DNA from: Desulfarculales bacterium UBA696
GTDB lineage: Bacteria; Desulfobacterota; Syntrophobacteria; Syntrophobacterales; Syntrophobacteraceae
Reading direction: 5' to 3'
Length of the DNA: 34,345 nucleotides
Assembly (NCBI GenBank): GCA_002298995.1
Contig: DBMO01000010.1
Coordinates: 1 to 34,345, forward strand
Made by a program: the position numbers and the translations under genes. The notes beneath the pieces are model-generated. The model was not told where the DNA came from. It made no database searches and saw only the letters and a list, made by a program, of their open reading frames with translations. Of this stretch, positions 31,286-34,345 are shown one piece after another. Each line of letters opens with the position of its first letter. Position 1 is the first letter of the stretch.

Positions 31286-31762
31286 CTAGGACTGAATTTT
31301 TGCTATTTCGTCAATTAAATCATTGAGTTTCGCGGGCGGGTTATCAATGGCCCATTGTGTCGATTGGCTGAGACCTTCCCCATGGTTGAAATCGACCCCC
31401 GGTACGGTGACGAGCCAAGCCGGAGGGGGTTTCTTGAAAAGATAGGCGGTGTATGCCAAAAGGAGCGATACATCGAGATGATGGCCCATACTCGGAGAGC
31501 CAATCTCGGCTGGTGCAACCTTTTGGACGTGGATCCGAAAATCATCGTCTGGGTCGGTTACCGCACGCGTGTCCAAGAAGATAACCGCGCGGATGTTTTC
31601 CTTCGAAATATCAAGGGAGAGTTCAGGGGTGAGTTGATGGACTTCCAGGCGAACCGCTGCCTGGCCGGACTGCAGGAAAATCCGTTCGAGGTTTTCAGCA
31701 AGAACGAAGCCCGCTCCATCGTCCCGGCGCAGGCTGTTTCCATATGCAATCAGCAATACCAT
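31286..31762 (-). CDS. hoxW: [NiFe] hydrogenase maturation protease (HoxW-like)
   Basis: This 158-residue protein of the HyaD/HycI/HoxW endopeptidase family removes the C-terminal tail of the hydrogenase large subunit once nickel is inserted. The Ni-sensing acidic residues lie in YGNSLRRDDG and in FLDTRA, and the conserved His in MGHHLD; the Gly/Asn pattern at the N-terminus is diagnostic. Length is normal. The only large subunit in view is HoxH, just upstream, so that is the likely substrate. It is separated from hoxH by 363 bp including a terminator and may have its own promoter. The ribosome-binding site is weak. Confidence 0.88.
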   Translation of the reverse strand: MVLLIAYGNSLRRDDGAGFVLAENLERIFLQSGQAAVRLEVHQLTPELSLDISKENIRAVIFLDTRAVTDPDDDFRIHVQKVAPAEIGSPSMGHHLDVSLLLAYTAYLFKKPPPAWLVTVPGVDFNHGEGLSQSTQWAIDNPPAKLNDLIDEIAKIQS

Positions 31763-32125
31763 TCGCTACTCGGCGGTGGACCGGCCGGAGCGTGATGACC
31801 TGTCGAGCGTTTTTCGTCCATGGCCCAGCTTCCGTTTCCGGGGAAATAGCCCGCCCGTGCTGTTCAAGCGAGCACCAGCTCTTTTTGGATTGGCGAAAAA
31901 GCAACATGAGTCATCTGTCATTTCGGCTGAAAACACGGGGTCCGAACTTACCGGAAACGGCAAGGTAGAATCCGGTGAGTTCCAGCGCATGCCCCTAAAG
32001 TCTACCCGAGGGTCCGCCGGGATAACTTAGGTTTTCAAGCTCTTTTTTGCAAGTATTCTCGACCAATTCCGTCAAGAAAAAGTGGAGGTGGGCCTTTCGG
32101 CCCGCCTCCACTATCATGACTAACT
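31763..32125. other. Gap between hoxH and the maturation protease gene
   Basis: These 363 bp hold the hoxH terminator (32076-32111) and otherwise no supported gene. Short frames on both strands lack ribosome-binding sites and recognisable domains. The segment may contain a promoter for the protease gene, but no clear boxes were found. Confidence 0.4.
32076..32111 (-). terminator. Strong rho-independent terminator after hoxH
   Basis: On the minus strand GTGGAGGCGGGCC pairs with GGCCCACCTCCAC (plus-strand arms 32082-32094 and 32099-32111; one G-T pair) around a GAAA tetraloop, followed by TTTTTCTT. A 13-bp stem with a GNRA loop is a very stable terminator. Confidence 0.92.
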
Positions 32126-33565
32126 TTAATCCCTTACCTTCTCCTCCACCAGTTCGCCGTCATGGCCGAACAGTTGGATATGGAGCGGCATCTGGCCGAC
32201 CGCGTGCGTGGCACAGCTCAAGCAAGGATCGTAGAGCCGGATTCCGTGTTCGACCCGGTTCATCAGCCCCTCGGTGATCTGGGCCTTGCCGTTCATGTAG
32301 GCTTCGGCAATCTGGCGCACAGTCCGGTTTATCGCCTGGTTGTTGTTGCCGGTGGCGACGAGGAGATTGGCCTTGGTCATTATGCCGTTATCGTCCACGT
32401 GGTACTCGTGTATGAGAGTGCCTCGCGGGGCCTCCATGATGCCAATGCCCATGGGCTCATTGGGACCGGCAACGCTTCGCAGATGATGGGCGTCATTGAT
32501 CTGCGGATCGTCGATGAGTTCCTGGATCCTCTCCAGAGAAAACAGGATTTCGATGAGGCGGGCGTAATGAGCATGGAAGCTGCCGGAAACGGGCTTCCCA
32601 TGTCCGAGGCGCCTGAATTGCCTGAGTTCCCTGTCGGCCATCGGGGTCCCTGCGAAATCGCAGATGTTGAGGCGCGCCACGGGACCAACGCGGTACAGGC
32701 CGGCGCCGTTTTCGTATCCAGCCGGCTTGTAATACGGGAACTTCATGTAGCTCCAAGGCTCGACGGCTTCGGCTATGATCTTGCGCCAATCGTCGGTAGG
32801 CATCCCCGGCTCGAGCACCCGACCCTCGGAGTCCATTACCCTTAAGAGGCCGTCATAGTGTTCCAGACCGCCTTCGGAGGTAACCAGGCCGATGTAGTAG
32901 CTCGGAAAATCTCCGTAGTGCTTCGCCTCTTCCTTGAAGCTGTCGTAGTTGTCCTTGAGCAGGTTGAGGGCGATTTCCGCCGTATCGAATGCTTCCGGCA
33001 GGCCCTTCCTGATGACTTCCAGCTGGTCGGCCGACAGCGCCTCGCGCACGCCTCCCGGAACTGCCCAGGGCGGGTGGACGGATTTTGCCCCGAGCATCCG
33101 GATGATGTTCTGTCCGAAGGCCCGCAGCTTTACGCCCTTTACCGCCAGGTCGGGGAATTTCTGAACGAGGCCTACCACGTTGCGGATGGCGGGATCGCTC
33201 TCCATCCCCAGCAGCAGGTCGGGTGCGCTCAGGTGGAAAAAGCTCAGGGCATGGCTCTGAACGTACTGAGCGTGGTTGATAAGCCTGCGCAACTTATTGG
33301 CCGCGGGTGGGATCTTCTGGCCCAGGATTCCGTCACATGCCTTTGCCGAGGCCAGCATGTGGCTGATCGGACAAATGCCGCAGATCCGCATCGTTATACC
33401 CGGCATTTCAGGGAAGCTGCGCCCTTCGCAAAATTTTTCGAACCCGCGGAACTCGACCACGTGGAACTTGGCATCGGCAACTCGGCCGGCATCATCCAGG
33501 TGGATGGTCACTTTTCCATGACCCTCGATGCGGGTGATTGGATCGATAGTTATTGTCTGTGCCAT
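32126..33565 (-). CDS. hoxH: NAD-reducing bidirectional [NiFe] hydrogenase large subunit
   Basis: This is a 479-residue catalytic subunit. The active-site Ni-Fe ligands are C62/C65 in RICGICPISH (L1) and C448/C451 in DPCLSCATH (L2). The maturation protease should cut after His454, releasing a 25-residue tail beginning AVGQMPL. This L2 form and the neighbouring HoxY/HoxU place it in group 3d (Hox), which couples H2 to NAD(H) in the cytoplasm. An MvhA-type group 3c assignment is less likely because HoxU rather than MvhD/HdrA features precede it. ATG 33565 follows AAGGA. It is 81 bp after hoxY. Confidence 0.94.
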   Translation of the reverse strand: MAQTITIDPITRIEGHGKVTIHLDDAGRVADAKFHVVEFRGFEKFCEGRSFPEMPGITMRICGICPISHMLASAKACDGILGQKIPPAANKLRRLINHAQYVQSHALSFFHLSAPDLLLGMESDPAIRNVVGLVQKFPDLAVKGVKLRAFGQNIIRMLGAKSVHPPWAVPGGVREALSADQLEVIRKGLPEAFDTAEIALNLLKDNYDSFKEEAKHYGDFPSYYIGLVTSEGGLEHYDGLLRVMDSEGRVLEPGMPTDDWRKIIAEAVEPWSYMKFPYYKPAGYENGAGLYRVGPVARLNICDFAGTPMADRELRQFRRLGHGKPVSGSFHAHYARLIEILFSLERIQELIDDPQINDAHHLRSVAGPNEPMGIGIMEAPRGTLIHEYHVDDNGIMTKANLLVATGNNNQAINRTVRQIAEAYMNGKAQITEGLMNRVEHGIRLYDPCLSCATHAVGQMPLHIQLFGHDGELVEEKVRD

Positions 33566-33646
33566 ACTTGTCCTTCTCTATATCGTCGCAAATGGGTTTC
33601 CAGTTGGACGTATGACAAAATCAACGCCCGCCCAATTCCGATCAGG

Positions 33647-34204
33647 CTAACCGAAACTGCGCATCTCGACGGGCAGCTCTATCGGTCCGCCCGACAGTAT
33701 AGCGTTAATGGCCGCCCAGATCCGCTCCGGCGCCGGCGGACAGCCCGGCAGATGGACATCTACATCGATTACCTGGTGAAGCGGGACCACCCTTGGCAGC
33801 AGGACCGGAAGACCGGTCTCGGTGTTGGGCATCGGGCCCGGACCTTCCCTGTAGAAACTATCCGTGTAAACGGAGGTCAATATGCCGTCCAGTTTCATCC
33901 TGTTGCGGATGCTCGGGACATTGCCGGTAATTGCGCAGTCGCCAAATGCAACAACCAGTTTGCTCCTCTCCCGGATCTCGCGCGCAAGATGCAGGTTCTC
34001 TTCATTGCAGATCGCCCCCTCAACGAGGGTGACATCAACGTCTTGCGGAAAAACCTTGATGTCCGCCACCGGGCTGTAGACCAGGTCAACCAGTCCCAGA
34101 ACGTCTACAATGCGCTCATCCAGGTCCAACAAACTCATGTGACAGCCGGCGCATCCACCCAACCAGACGGTGGCCAGCCGAGCCTTCTTATTCGATGTTG
34201 ACAT
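33647..34204 (-). CDS. hoxY: Bidirectional [NiFe] hydrogenase small subunit
   Basis: This 185-residue small subunit is homologous to the complex I 20-kDa (NuoB-like) subunit. It carries the proximal [4Fe-4S] cluster. The ligands begin in WLGGCAGCHMSLLDLDE and include the Cys in EGAICNEEN, FGDCAITG and HLPGCPP. The short size without a second Fe-S domain is characteristic of HoxY. The start has AGGAG and GGAG upstream. Gene order hoxU-hoxY-hoxH is the usual one. Confidence 0.94.
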   Translation of the reverse strand: MSTSNKKARLATVWLGGCAGCHMSLLDLDERIVDVLGLVDLVYSPVADIKVFPQDVDVTLVEGAICNEENLHLAREIRERSKLVVAFGDCAITGNVPSIRNRMKLDGILTSVYTDSFYREGPGPMPNTETGLPVLLPRVVPLHQVIDVDVHLPGCPPAPERIWAAINAILSGGPIELPVEMRSFG

Positions 34205-34222
34205 GCTCCGTGTCTCCTCTCA

Positions 34223-34345
34223 TCAGGACCAGTGCCAGACTTTCTTTTCACGACCGTCCAGAATCCAGAGCAAGAAATCGTGCTGCTTGTGCATCTCTGC
34301 CGCGCTCGATCCCTTCTTGAAAAGTGCCCCGGTGGGGCAGACCTG
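34223..34345 (-). CDS. hoxU: Diaphorase-side subunit HoxU, C-terminal end (partial)
   Basis: The last 40 codons of a gene running off the window read QVCPTGALFKKGSSAAEMHK and end DGREKKVWHWS. The CPTGALF segment is the distal [4Fe-4S] ferredoxin-like motif at the end of HoxU (NuoG N-terminal homologue), and the FKKGS continuation is HoxU-like. The stop is 18 bp before the hoxY ATG. The rest of the gene, and any hoxF/hoxE, must lie beyond 34345. Confidence 0.85.
   Translation of the reverse strand, partial: QVCPTGALFKKGSSAAEMHKQHDFLLWILDGREKKVWHWS

Noticed and set aside
32858..34201. Long open frame antisense to hoxH/hoxY (plus strand)
   Set aside because: It crosses the gap between two certain hydrogenase genes with a non-protein-like composition; an artefact of GC-biased third positions.

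Overview
The window looks like chromosomal DNA of a moderately GC-rich, strictly or facultatively anaerobic Gram-negative bacterium, most likely a member of the Desulfobacterota (former Deltaproteobacteria). This assignment is an inference. It rests on the combination of type IV pilus retraction ATPases, an NAD-coupled Hox-type [NiFe] hydrogenase, the carboxynorspermidine polyamine route, sulfhydrylase-type methionine synthesis, an LpxL-like acyltransferase, and a Mu-like phage module. No rRNA, tRNA or CRISPR array was seen.

Layout. 1-3523 (minus): radical SAM protein, PilT, and a PilT/PilU paralogue. 3641-8652 (plus): a sulfur amino-acid cluster consisting of an Rrf2-family regulator with a palindrome over its own promoter, a small YezD-like protein, metY, cysK, a REP-like inverted repeat, and overlapping metX-metW. 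8722-11468: an acidic small protein (minus), a LOG-family hydrolase, an FmdB-type zinc ribbon and an RluA-type pseudouridine synthase. The synthase overlaps tail to tail with a bacterial dynamin-like GTPase (minus, 11359-13683). 13913-16396: carboxynorspermidine dehydrogenase and decarboxylase. 16500-18382: an orphan helix-turn-helix protein, a receiver-only response regulator, and a divergent NarL/LuxR-type response regulator, with an ACAGTA motif cluster between the two regulators. 18469-19635: RlmI-like methyltransferase.

19755-22135 is a compact phage-type module. It holds an S24-peptidase repressor on the minus strand, then on the plus strand a Ner/Cro-like protein, a zinc-finger protein, a Mu Gam-like DNA-end-binding protein and a small HTH protein. 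Operator-like repeats precede it and a long stem-loop follows it. No transposase, packaging or structural genes are present. It is therefore either a decayed Mu-like prophage or a retained (domesticated) early region.

22275-23681 carries several small proteins: a glycine-zipper lipoprotein, a mini HxxxCxxC protein, a secreted peptide and a Cys-rich protein. 23880-30869 (minus) is an envelope glycan/glycolipid cluster: LpxL-like acyltransferase, B12-type radical SAM, GT2, polyprenyl-phosphate sugar transferase and GT87. Several nested inverted repeats lie between and around these genes. 31286-34345 (minus) is the 3' half of a group 3d hydrogenase operon (hoxU end, hoxY, hoxH). A strong terminator follows hoxH, and a hoxW-like maturation protease lies downstream.

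The most interesting regions are the transposase-less Mu-like regulatory/Gam module, the Rrf2-YezD-MetY operon with its two palindromes, the ACAGTA array between the two response regulators, and the triple hairpin region at 22590-22700.
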